From assembly GCA_030691865.1 (NCBI GenBank), contig JAUYDL010000073.1, positions 1 to 17,670 of the forward strand: DNA of 17,670 nt. Reading direction: 5' to 3'. The notes beneath the pieces were generated by a model. It was not told the origin of the DNA, did no database searches, and was given only the letters and a program-made list of their open reading frames with translations. The position numbers were made by a program, and so were the translations under genes. Positions 6,537 through 13,097 of the stretch are shown in pieces. The DNA comes from Candidatus Omnitrophota bacterium (GTDB lineage: Bacteria; Omnitrophota; Gorgyraeia; Gygaellales; Profunditerraquicolaceae). Positions within the stretch are counted from its first letter, which is position 1. Each line of letters starts with the position of its first letter.

Positions 6537-7730
6537 TTATAGTTTTTTCAACTCCGGAAACAAAAAATTAATCAATGTAAATAATGCCAGGCATACTAAG
6601 CCGCAGAAAAAAAGAGCTGCCGATACTCCCCAGGATTGCGCCAGGATCCCGGAAATTAAATTCCCAAATGGCATAATCCCGGCAAAGGTAATCATAAACA
6701 GACTCATCACTCTGCCGCGAAATTCATCCGGAACATTGACTTGCAATAAGGTATTCGCTAGAGCAATCGGAATAACGCTTGAGCAACCTACAAAAATTAA
6801 AGCAAAAATAGATAAAAAATAATCTTTAGATAATGAAAAGGCCATCAGAGAAACAGAAAATAAAAATACCGACCAAACCAAAAGCCTGCCCTTAAATTTA
6901 AAATCGCCTAGCCTGGCTAAGCCTAAAGCTCCCGCCAACGCGCCAATCCCGGTACTTAACATGAGCACCCCCAAACCTTTTACCCCTACGCCAAACACAT
7001 GGCTGGCAAAAACCGGCATAAGTATAATATAAGAAATGCCAAAAAAACTCATCGCTGCAACCACGCTCACTAAAGCCAAAATAAGACGATTACCGCTGAC
7101 AAAGGCCAACCCTTCTTTAATATCCCTTAACGCAGAATTATTGTTGCGGACTGTGCTTTTGCCAAACTTAATATAAAAAAGCGCAATAATTACCGCCAGA
7201 AAACTAATCCCATTTAAATAAAAACACCCGCTCATTCCGATTATCGAAATTAGCACACCGGCAATTGCCGGGCCGATAATACGCGAAGAATTAAAAGCCA
7301 CCGAGTTTAAAGCAATAGCATTAAAAAGATGTTCTTTCCCCACCAGCTCCACCACTATCGACTGCCTAGCCGGGGCATCAAAAGCCATAATTACCCCATT
7401 AGACAGGGCAATAAACATAATCTGCAATGGGGTAATAAATTTAAATTGGGTCAAAACTGCCAATAAAAAAGCCGATAACATAAAAGCGGTTTGGGTGAAA
7501 ATTAGTATATTTCTTTTATTAACCCTATCCGCCAAAACTCCTCCGAATAAAGAAAGTACAAATATCGGAATTGAACCTAAAAAACCCACCACCCCCAAGA
7601 GAAAAGCGGAGTTAGTCAGGGCAAATACCAGCCAGCTTTGCGCCACGGTTTGTATCCAGGTACCCACTAAAGATACAAACATACCCAACCAATATATGCG
7701 AAAATATTTGACTTTTAATGAAGAAAACAT
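6537..7730 (-). CDS. MFS transporter (MFS_3/enterobactin-exporter-like)
   Basis: This 397-residue, 12-helix major facilitator protein of the drug/siderophore-exporter type (MFS_3, EntS-like) probably effluxes a small molecule by proton antiport. The N-terminus (VSLVGTWIQTVAQSWLVFAL at 19-38) is typical of that subfamily. Motif A between helices 2 and 3 reads GGVLADRVNKR at 63-73, and NVPDEFRGRVMSLF in the second half is also characteristic. The length is normal. It begins 15 bases after the YqeY gene and no good Shine-Dalgarno is visible, so coupled translation within the operon is likely. The substrate is not predictable. Confidence 0.9.
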   Translation of the reverse strand: MFSSLKVKYFRIYWLGMFVSLVGTWIQTVAQSWLVFALTNSAFLLGVVGFLGSIPIFVLSLFGGVLADRVNKRNILIFTQTAFMLSAFLLAVLTQFKFITPLQIMFIALSNGVIMAFDAPARQSIVVELVGKEHLFNAIALNSVAFNSSRIIGPAIAGVLISIIGMSGCFYLNGISFLAVIIALFYIKFGKSTVRNNNSALRDIKEGLAFVSGNRLILALVSVVAAMSFFGISYIILMPVFASHVFGVGVKGLGVLMLSTGIGALAGALGLARLGDFKFKGRLLVWSVFLFSVSLMAFSLSKDYFLSIFALIFVGCSSVIPIALANTLLQVNVPDEFRGRVMSLFMITFAGIMPFGNLISGILAQSWGVSAALFFCGLVCLALFTLINFLFPELKKL

Positions 7731-7745
7731 GGTTAAAACTTTATT

Positions 7746-8198
7746 TTAGGAAGGAGTACTTAACCTCTGTTTCACCAAATCACTGACCAATTTACCGTCG
7801 GCCTGGCCGGCAATCTTAACCGTCAACTCTTTCATCAGGCGACCCATATCTTTTATGCTATTTGCCCCGGTTGAAATAACTGCCTCTTCAATCAAACGCT
7901 TAATCTCCTCAACCGGCATTTCCGCAGGTAAATAGTTTTTTAGGATCTCCAATTCTTTTTTTTCTTTTTCCGCCGCCTCCAGCCTGCCGCCGCTGGTAAA
8001 CTGTTCGATAGAATCCTGCCGTTGCTTGATTTGTTTTTTTATAACGACAATAACTTCCGTATCATCCAGCTTATCTTTTTTCTTAGCCGTAGCCAAATTC
8101 AACATATCCGCGCGCAGGAAACTTAAAACAGAACTTTTTAGGGTATCCCGGGCCTTCATTGCTTCTTTATAATCATTAAAAATCTTTTCTACTAACAT
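7746..8198 (-). CDS. GatB/YqeY domain protein
   Basis: This 150-residue helical protein is of the stand-alone YqeY family, homologous to the C-terminal tail of the GatB subunit of the tRNA-dependent amidotransferase, which contacts tRNA. It covers the whole family length: the N-terminal repeat (DYKEAMKARDTLKSSVLSFLRA), a lysine-rich central helix, NYLPAEMP at about 87-94, and the C-terminal subdomain ending near QADGKLVSDLVKQRL. Function as a tRNA-binding or tRNA-modification accessory is assumed in the literature but not established. GGAGG lies close before the ATG. It follows the PfkB kinase by 51 bases and precedes the MFS gene by 15. Confidence 0.92.
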   Translation of the reverse strand: MLVEKIFNDYKEAMKARDTLKSSVLSFLRADMLNLATAKKKDKLDDTEVIVVIKKQIKQRQDSIEQFTSGGRLEAAEKEKKELEILKNYLPAEMPVEEIKRLIEEAVISTGANSIKDMGRLMKELTVKIAGQADGKLVSDLVKQRLSTPS

Positions 8199-8249
8199 GA
8201 TCGCCTCCTTCTTCTATTTTCTTGAATCAATATTCAAATATCTATTTAA

Positions 8250-9149
8250 TTAAAAAGAAAAACAATCCTTAAATTTAGTTAAACGCCTTTCTAAGTCGCC
8301 TCGGGTAAGCTTGCTTGTCCTATACAGACCAAAATCTTCCACATTAAAAGAAGCTGCCACTGTCCCATAGGCTAAGGCCTTCTTGATGGTTAGAGAATTA
8401 ACCTTACGCGCGCAAGTCAGGTAACCCATAAATCCCCCGGCAAAAGTATCTCCGGCTCCGGTAGGATCAATTACTTTTTCCACCGGATACGCCGGAAGGG
8501 AAAAAATAAATTTTTTATTATAAAATAAAACCCCGTGCTCGCCTTTTTTTATCAAGACCATCCTGGGCCCCAAAGAACACAGGCACCTGGCTGCCTTGAT
8601 CAAATTGGTTTCGCCGCTTAAGGTGCGCGCCTCCTGATCATTGGCCACATAAATATCTATATGCTTAAGTAATTTAATCAGCTCTTTGCGCTTGGTATTA
8701 ATCCAATAGTTCATACTGTCTAAGCCCACTAATTTTGGAGAATGCATCTTAGCTAAAAGATGCTCCTGGATATCCGGATCGACATTGGCTAAAAATATGT
8801 TTTCGATTTTGCGCTGCTCTTCGGAGATATGCGGTTTAAATACGGATAGCACGCCCAGCTGGGTATTTAAAGTAAGCGCAGAATTTAAATCCCCCCGATA
8901 TTCACCTTCCCATCTGAAAGTTTTGCCCTTATCCACAATCAAAGAACTAAGATTAAGCCCTTTGCTCCTTAAGAAGGCAATATGCTTTTGCGGAAAATCA
9001 TTGCCCACAATCGCGATTAAATTGACTCCGGTAAAAAACCTGGCGGCCATGGAAAAATGCGCCGCTGAACCTCCTAGCAGTTCTTTACGCCTGCCAAAAG
9101 GGGTTTTTACGCTATCCAGTGCCACCGTACCTAAAACAATTATGCTCAA
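8250..9149 (-). CDS. PfkB-family carbohydrate/nucleoside kinase
   Basis: This 299-residue ribokinase-superfamily enzyme should phosphorylate a sugar or nucleoside hydroxyl with ATP. The N-terminal substrate region has the glycine pair GGSAAHFSMAA (26-36) and IAIVGNDFP (46-53). The motif NDQEA at 170-174 and the anion-hole/catalytic signature DPTGAGDTFAGGF (228-240, catalytic base D234) are intact. The short variable lid (about 70-110) and the GSAAHFS motif are like the less-studied sugar kinases and not like ribokinase or fructokinase, so the substrate is open. The start is TTG, supported by AGGAGG 9 bases upstream. The start lies 13 bases from the PAP2 stop, placing it in the mnmA-to-MFS gene train. 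Confidence 0.9.
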   Translation of the reverse strand: MSIIVLGTVALDSVKTPFGRRKELLGGSAAHFSMAARFFTGVNLIAIVGNDFPQKHIAFLRSKGLNLSSLIVDKGKTFRWEGEYRGDLNSALTLNTQLGVLSVFKPHISEEQRKIENIFLANVDPDIQEHLLAKMHSPKLVGLDSMNYWINTKRKELIKLLKHIDIYVANDQEARTLSGETNLIKAARCLCSLGPRMVLIKKGEHGVLFYNKKFIFSLPAYPVEKVIDPTGAGDTFAGGFMGYLTCARKVNSLTIKKALAYGTVAASFNVEDFGLYRTSKLTRGDLERRLTKFKDCFSF

Positions 9150-9162
9150 CTTTAATCTCCTC

Positions 9163-9648
9163 CTAAAAAATCTTTAATTTCCGGTTCTTCAGGTATTCTC
9201 TGAAACGACAAACTAAAACTACCGAACCAATTGAAATTAAAATGCTTCCGGCAATATCAATCATATGATGCACTCCGGCATATACCCTAGAGAAACCCAC
9301 GAATAATGCCAAAATCCACAATACAAAACCGGTGCGCCGGCTAAAGATAAAAATTATCGCCGAAATAGCCGAAACTAACAACTCATGATGTGACGGAAAA
9401 CCATTATCCGCATTATGGTAAATTAAAGGCTTAAAATGCTCTATGACAAGTGGCCGCGGATTATAATAAAGATAACTGGCGATCTTGAAAATAACAAGAA
9501 TTAACGGTAGGCAAATGCAGGCAATAATAAAAATTTCTTTCTTCATGGGCTTAGGTTGAATCAAAAACCAAACAAAAGCGATAGCGATTACAAGCAGGTA
9601 TAAATATTTTGCCCCAACGACAAAAATTAAATTAGCAATATTATTCAT
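9163..9648 (-). CDS. PAP2-superfamily membrane phosphatase
   Basis: This 161-residue integral membrane phosphatase belongs to the PAP2 superfamily, whose members dephosphorylate lipid phosphates such as undecaprenyl diphosphate or phosphatidylglycerophosphate. The three active-site motifs are present: K55 followed by R65-P66, P85-S86-H87, and S120-R121 with H127 and D131 (the SRxxxxxHxxxD pattern). There are about five hydrophobic segments, at 5-30, 37-55, 90-103, 107-120 and 132-148. BcrC-type undecaprenyl-diphosphatase is the most likely role, but sequence alone does not settle the substrate. The ATG overlaps the end of the pseudouridine synthase gene by 8 bases, so translation is coupled. 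The stop is TAG. Confidence 0.88.
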   Translation of the reverse strand: MNNIANLIFVVGAKYLYLLVIAIAFVWFLIQPKPMKKEIFIIACICLPLILVIFKIASYLYYNPRPLVIEHFKPLIYHNADNGFPSHHELLVSAISAIIFIFSRRTGFVLWILALFVGFSRVYAGVHHMIDIAGSILISIGSVVLVCRFREYLKNRKLKIF

Positions 9649-10267
9649 GCTCTTTTAAAAATTTCTTCAGATCAGGCGCTAAATCAATACTAATGTTTAA
9701 ATCCTTGCCCGTGATCGGATGTTTAAAATTTAGCTCTTTGGCCTCTAAACAAACACGCTTGAAACGTAAAGAAAAATCCTTACGAAAAACAAATTTATCC
9801 TCTCCGACCAAAGGGTGCTGGATATTCTTAAAATGAATGCGTATCTGATTAGTCCGGCCGGTAACCGGAGAAACCTCCACTACGCTGTAATTGCTTTTTT
9901 CCTGGATGACACTGTATTTGGTAAGCGCGCTTTTTCCTTCAATTGCCGAACTAATTGTTCCTTGCGGCTGTGATAATTTTCCATGTACAAAAGCGATGTA
10001 TTTTTTACCTACTAATCTATCTCTAAAGGCGCCGATCATTTTTTCCTCAACGCTCTTGCCTTTAGCATAAATTAAAAGCCCCGAAGTTTCCCGATCCAAA
10101 CGATGGCAAGGGTGCAGGCGATACTTTAGGCCCCTATCTTGTGCGTCCTGATTTAGAATACTGGTTAGAGTACGCGATTCATGCTTAGGCGTGGGAACAC
10201 TTAACAATCCCGCGGGTTTATTTACCACCAACAGCCAATCATCCTCAAAGACAATCGGAATATTCAA
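9641..10267 (-). CDS. RluA-family pseudouridine synthase
   Basis: This 208-residue enzyme isomerises uridine to pseudouridine in rRNA or tRNA. The catalytic motif HRLDRETSG is at 55-63 with nucleophile D58, preceded by the family N-terminus (VFEDDWLLVVNKPAGLLSVP). GRTNQIRIHF lies in the second half. There is no N-terminal S4 RNA-binding domain, and the size is close to E. coli RluA, so an RluA-like small enzyme is suggested; the modified site cannot be named. The start is TTG immediately after the nadA stop (TAA TTG) with no Shine-Dalgarno, so it probably depends on termination-reinitiation. The last bases encode the start of the PAP2 gene. Confidence 0.92.
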   Translation of the reverse strand: MNIPIVFEDDWLLVVNKPAGLLSVPTPKHESRTLTSILNQDAQDRGLKYRLHPCHRLDRETSGLLIYAKGKSVEEKMIGAFRDRLVGKKYIAFVHGKLSQPQGTISSAIEGKSALTKYSVIQEKSNYSVVEVSPVTGRTNQIRIHFKNIQHPLVGEDKFVFRKDFSLRFKRVCLEAKELNFKHPITGKDLNISIDLAPDLKKFLKEHE

Positions 10268-11185
10268 TTAAATAATTTTTAGCATGCGCTCAATAGCCAG
10301 ACGCGCTTTCTTTCTAATCTCTTCGGAAACCCTGACTTCATCCTTAAGCTCCTCTAGAGCCCAAAGCACTTTTTCCTGCGTAGTACGTTTCATATTCGGG
10401 CACACCGCACGTTCGCTGGCTAAATAAAATTCTTTATCCGGATTATCCTGCTTAAGCCGATAGATCAACCCGGACTCTGTGCCGATAATAAATTCTTTGG
10501 CCGGATCTTCCTTGGCATATTTGGCCATCTGGCTGGTAGAAAGTACAACATCGGCTAAAGCCACTACCGAGGCCAAACATTCCGGGTGCACCATCACCTT
10601 GGCCTGGGGATGGAACTTTTTCTCCCGCTTTAAATCCTCAGGTAATATTTTAACATGCGTAGGGCAGAACCCGTGCCAAGAGATCAATTTTCTACCACTC
10701 TTCTTGGAAACATAGTCCGCCAAATATTTATCCGGAACAAAAATTATTTCTTTTTCTTGTCTTAACGCATTAACTACCGCCACCGCATTAGTCGAAGTGC
10801 AACAATAATCTAGTTCTGCTTTAACCGCCGCAGAAGTATTTACATATCCTACCGCGACCGCGCCAGGATGTTCTCCTTTAAGCTTCCTTAAATCATCGGC
10901 ATTCATCATATCCGCCATGGGGCAGCCCGCAGATACATCCGGCATAATTACTAATTTATCCGGGGAAAGAATTGAGGCGGTCTCTGCCATAAAATAAACT
11001 CCACAGAAAACAATCACTTCGGCTTCGGTTTTGGCGGCGATACGGGAAAGCTCCAGGGAATCCCCGCGGAAATCCGCAATATCCTGCACCTCAGGTAATT
11101 GATAATTATGCACCAGAATGATGGCGTTGTGTTTTTTCTTTAACTCTTTAATCTTGGCAACTAATTTTTTGTCTTCCTTAATCAT
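10268..11185 (-). CDS. nadA: Quinolinate synthase NadA
   Basis: This 305-residue [4Fe-4S] enzyme condenses iminoaspartate with dihydroxyacetone phosphate to quinolinate in de novo NAD synthesis. The three cluster ligands are recognisable: C88 in SAGCPMAD, C174 in GFCPTH and C262 in AVCPNMK. The substrate-binding HNYQ is at 26-29. Length is normal for the compact NadA type. I chose the ATG at 11185, one base after the mnmA stop; a TTG at 11194 would add three residues and overlap mnmA. The partner genes nadB and nadC are not in the window. Its place next to mnmA and near a cysteine desulfurase groups iron-sulfur and sulfur-dependent functions, but that link is inference. Confidence 0.96.
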   Translation of the reverse strand: MIKEDKKLVAKIKELKKKHNAIILVHNYQLPEVQDIADFRGDSLELSRIAAKTEAEVIVFCGVYFMAETASILSPDKLVIMPDVSAGCPMADMMNADDLRKLKGEHPGAVAVGYVNTSAAVKAELDYCCTSTNAVAVVNALRQEKEIIFVPDKYLADYVSKKSGRKLISWHGFCPTHVKILPEDLKREKKFHPQAKVMVHPECLASVVALADVVLSTSQMAKYAKEDPAKEFIIGTESGLIYRLKQDNPDKEFYLASERAVCPNMKRTTQEKVLWALEELKDEVRVSEEIRKKARLAIERMLKII

Positions 11186-11186
11186 C

Positions 11187-12293
11187 TCAATCAATAACCT
11201 TTTGGATTATCCCTCCGCCTAAAACCGTATCTTTATCGTAAAAAACTGCAGATTGACCGGGAGTTACAGCAAACTGCGGCTGCTTAAAAATGACTCGCTG
11301 TTTATCTTTACCCGGATAAACAGCTGCGAGCGCTTCTTTATGATTATAGCGTATCCGCACCTTAATCTCAATCTTCTTTTTAGGAAGTTTACCCAAGAAA
11401 TGCCCCTCTTGTATAATAAATTCACTTTTATAAACCTCCTGGCGTCTGCCTACGCTAACCCGATTATCTTTGGCATTAATCTGCGATACATAGAGAGGAT
11501 GCCCCGCGGTAATCCCCAGTCCGTGACGCTGGCCTATGGTATAAAATGCTATCCCCTGATGTAACCCCAGGATATTTCCATTTTTATCGACAAAATTTCC
11601 CGGCTTAACAGTCCCTTGCCCCCTAGCTTTAATAAAATCACCATATTTGCCGTCAGGTAAAAAACAGATCTCTTGGCTATCCTGTTTTTCTGCCACCTTA
11701 AGCCCAAAATCACAAGCCAACTGCCTTACTTTAGGTTTAGTAAAATCGCCTAAGGGAAAAATTACATGTTTAAGTTGCGCTTGGGTTAAACGATAGAGAA
11801 AATAAGATTGATCTTTTTTAAGGTCTTTGGCTTTCTTAAGCAGGTACCCCTGCGGGGATTTTACAATTCTGGCATAATGGCCGGTAGCCAGAAATTGCAC
11901 CCCTAGATTAACCGACTTTTTAAGTAAAATGCCGAATTTTATAAATTGATTGCATCTAACGCAAGGATTAGGCGTCCTGCCGGAAAGATACTCCTGGTAA
12001 AAATTTTGAATAACCTGCCGGGAAAAATCTTTACTCAAATTTATAACATAATGCCTAATCCCCAGCTTTTGACAAACCCGGCGCGCATCTTCAATTCCCG
12101 CTAAACCACAACAGCTGGGCTTATTGGTTCCTAACTCAAAAGAGTTCCCGCCGAAGGCGGGTCCGCCTGCGGCGGAAAAACACATAGTCAAGCCAATTAC
12201 CTCATAACCCTGCTCTTCTAGCAAGGCTGCGGCTACGGAAGAATCAACCCCACCACTCATGGCTACTACTACGCGCTTTTTCATAATTTTCAT
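11187..12293 (-). CDS. mnmA: tRNA-specific 2-thiouridylase MnmA
   Basis: This 368-residue enzyme adenylates U34 of tRNA(Lys/Glu/Gln) and transfers sulfur to form 2-thiouridine, with sulfur ultimately from a cysteine desulfurase. Evidence: the PP-loop AMSGGVDSSVAA at 11-22, TPNPCVRCN at 108-115 with catalytic C114, ATGHYAR at 136-142, and the second catalytic C210 in DSQEICF. The C-terminal barrel VSVGRR to GGGII is complete. Residues 40-49 are encoded exactly by a 30-base double palindrome, an in-frame insertion in a surface region between the PP-loop and a CCGL motif. An ATG at 12284 is an equally good start (365 residues): a TATAAT at 12297-12292 overlaps the first ATG, so the second may be used on a leaderless mRNA. 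It is followed by nadA with one base between. Confidence 0.95.
   Translation of the reverse strand: MKIMKKRVVVAMSGGVDSSVAAALLEEQGYEVIGLTMCFSAAGGPAFGGNSFELGTNKPSCCGLAGIEDARRVCQKLGIRHYVINLSKDFSRQVIQNFYQEYLSGRTPNPCVRCNQFIKFGILLKKSVNLGVQFLATGHYARIVKSPQGYLLKKAKDLKKDQSYFLYRLTQAQLKHVIFPLGDFTKPKVRQLACDFGLKVAEKQDSQEICFLPDGKYGDFIKARGQGTVKPGNFVDKNGNILGLHQGIAFYTIGQRHGLGITAGHPLYVSQINAKDNRVSVGRRQEVYKSEFIIQEGHFLGKLPKKKIEIKVRIRYNHKEALAAVYPGKDKQRVIFKQPQFAVTPGQSAVFYDKDTVLGGGIIQKVID
12147..12176. repeat. Tandem pair of short GC palindromes inserted in frame in mnmA
   Basis: Two adjacent hairpins, CCCGCC-GAA-GGCGGG (12147-12161) and TCCGCC-TGC-GGCGGA (12162-12176), together make exactly 30 bases. They coincide with codons 40-49 of mnmA (SAAGGPAFGG). 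The element is far more GC-rich than its surroundings. From memory, CCGCCTTCGGCGGG / TCCGCCGCAGGCGGA units are dispersed repeats of candidate-phylum genomes, usually intergenic. Here the unit is tolerated inside a protein. Confidence 0.8.
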
Positions 12294-12307
12294 TATAGCA
12301 TGAAATA

Positions 12308-12357
12308 AAGGGGACGGTTCTCTTTCTTGTTTTTTGAAGAAAGAGAACCGTCCCCTT
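12308..12357. repeat. Long perfect palindrome, GGGGACGGTTCTC family (copy 3)
   Basis: Perfect 21-base arms (12308-12328 and 12337-12357) surround an 8-base loop (GTTTTTTG). The core is identical to copy 2 and the inner and outer bases differ, yet each copy keeps full self-complementarity. It sits 14 bases after the csp stop and just before mnmA. On the minus strand it is followed by a moderately T-rich TTTATTTC, so it may act as the csp terminator as well as being a dispersed repeat. Confidence 0.9.
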
Positions 12358-12371
12358 GATTTTCTATTAGG

Positions 12372-12572
12372 TTATAACTTCACTACTTTAGTAGCTTGTT
12401 CACCTTTGGGACCTTTTTCAATCTCAAACTCAACCTCCTGGCCCTCCTCTAAAGTCTTATAGCCATCACCCTGGATTGCAGTGTGATGCACAAACACATC
12501 AGCACCGTTCTCAGGAGTAATAAAACCATAACCCTTTTGATTGGAAAACCACTTTACTTTACCCTTTGCCAT
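12372..12572 (-). CDS. Cold-shock-domain protein (CspA family)
   Basis: This 66-residue single-domain OB-fold protein binds single-stranded RNA/DNA and acts as an RNA chaperone. RNP1 is KGYGFITP (13-20) and RNP2 is VFVHH (26-30). The N-terminus GKVKWFSNQKG and the C-terminus GPKGEQATKVV are standard. AAGGAGG (12584-12590) supports the ATG. It has its own TATAAT upstream and an intrinsic terminator upstream of that, so it is probably monocistronic. It lacks the long structured 5' leader of E. coli cspA if transcription starts at the near -10. A more distant promoter (12701-12728) could add a leader. Constitutive or cold-induced expression cannot be told from sequence. Confidence 0.97.
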   Translation of the reverse strand: MAKGKVKWFSNQKGYGFITPENGADVFVHHTAIQGDGYKTLEEGQEVEFEIEKGPKGEQATKVVKL

Positions 12573-12598
12573 TTTCTTTGCTTCCTCCTTTCCACAAA

Positions 12599-12629
12599 AT
12601 TATAGTAAACTTTAAGGAATAATAAACAA
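12599..12629 (-). promoter_or_regulatory. Probable csp promoter
   Basis: A perfect TATAAT (12604-12599, minus strand) lies about 10 bases before the csp Shine-Dalgarno. The only -35 candidate, TTGTTT (12629-12624), has a long 19-base spacer and overlaps the T-tract of the upstream terminator, so the -35 is weakly supported. Confidence 0.45.
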
Positions 12630-12693
12630 AAAACCGTAAGGCGTGTTATTCTTTCTCCTTACGGTTCAAGACTTCTACTCCCTTGCTCACTAC
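12626..12693 (-). ncRNA. Candidate short RNA or attenuated csp leader
   Basis: A consensus promoter (12701-12728) would start transcription near 12693, and a perfect intrinsic terminator would end it near 12626. This gives an RNA of roughly 65-70 bases. It contains no ATG and so no evident peptide. Readthrough would instead form a leader for csp. No known RNA family is recognised. The call rests only on the promoter-terminator pair. Confidence 0.35.
12632..12666 (-). terminator. Rho-independent terminator upstream of csp
   Basis: On the minus strand AACCGTAAGG (12666-12657) pairs perfectly with CCTTACGGTT (12641-12632) across a 15-base loop. The stem is directly followed by a T-tract (TTTTGTTTATT). 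It lies 71 bases after the stop of the ABM-like gene and only about 27 bases after the predicted start of the 12701-12728 promoter. Confidence 0.8.
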
Positions 12694-12700
12694 AGAAGAA

Positions 12701-12728
12701 ATTATATAATAATCTGGCTGCTTGTCAA
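12701..12728 (-). promoter_or_regulatory. Consensus sigma70 promoter between the ABM-like gene and csp
   Basis: On the minus strand a perfect TTGACA (12728-12723) and a perfect TATAAT (12706-12701) are separated by 16 bases. It starts only 9 bases downstream of the ABM-like gene's stop, so it does not serve that gene. It fires towards the terminator at 12632-12666 and csp. With the TonB receptor promoter, it is one of only two with both boxes at consensus. Confidence 0.7.
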
Positions 12729-12737
12729 TAAATATTA

Positions 12738-13028
12738 TCACCTTAAGCAATCTAGCTGTTTAAGGTTATAGTAATCTAAAACCTTGACCTTGGCCTTAGA
12801 TTTACTCACCAGCCAACCATGATATTTGCGCATAAAACAATCATGGTTGGCCTTTTTGGCCCACTGGTATACTGAAGCATACTGGTCTTTGGCCCCATAA
12901 CGCTTCATCGACCGATAAGCCAAAAACCCCGGAGATTTTTTGGCATGACGCGCCCACATTAAGCTGTCTCTACGGTATTTGGCAACTTCTTTAGGCTTTA
13001 CTACGAATAAAACTACATGTATAAACAT
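12738..13028 (-). CDS. Small ABM-like (dimeric alpha/beta barrel) protein
   Basis: This 96-residue protein resembles the antibiotic-biosynthesis-monooxygenase / dimeric alpha-beta-barrel fold. A first strand IHVVLFVVKP is followed by a helix, then the SPGFLAYRS motif (32-40), a strand ASVYQW with W56, an NHDCFMRKYH helix (61-70), and a last strand KVKVLDYYN. These match the usual PGFL, W and HxxF pattern of the family, which includes heme-degrading and quinone monooxygenases, but the assignment is by pattern only. It is unusually basic for the family. A strong AAGGAGG lies 4 bases before the ATG. It has its own promoter and looks monocistronic. A short AU-rich stem may cover its ribosome-binding site. 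Confidence 0.7.
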   Translation of the reverse strand: MFIHVVLFVVKPKEVAKYRRDSLMWARHAKKSPGFLAYRSMKRYGAKDQYASVYQWAKKANHDCFMRKYHGWLVSKSKAKVKVLDYYNLKQLDCLR

Positions 13029-13034
13029 AAACCT

Positions 13035-13059
13035 CCTTAATTAATTCTATAAATTAAGG
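13035..13059 (-). promoter_or_regulatory. AU-rich leader hairpin overlapping the Shine-Dalgarno of the ABM-like gene
   Basis: In the minus-strand leader CCTTAATT (13059-13052) pairs with AATTAAGG (13042-13035) over a 9-base loop. The 3' arm includes the AAGG of the AAGGAGG ribosome-binding site. The stem is AU-rich and near the start of the predicted mRNA, so it could limit translation at low temperature. This is a structural prediction from sequence only. Confidence 0.4.
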
Positions 13060-13060
13060 C

Positions 13061-13089
13061 ATTATATACTATTGACTCCTTAAAATCAA
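13061..13089 (-). promoter_or_regulatory. Probable sigma70 promoter of the ABM-like gene
   Basis: On the minus strand TTGATT (13089-13084) and TATAAT (13066-13061) are separated by 17 bases, an ideal spacing, giving a leader of roughly 25 bases that contains the Shine-Dalgarno and the 13035-13059 hairpin. Confidence 0.6.
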
Positions 13090-13097
13090 TCTGCGCT

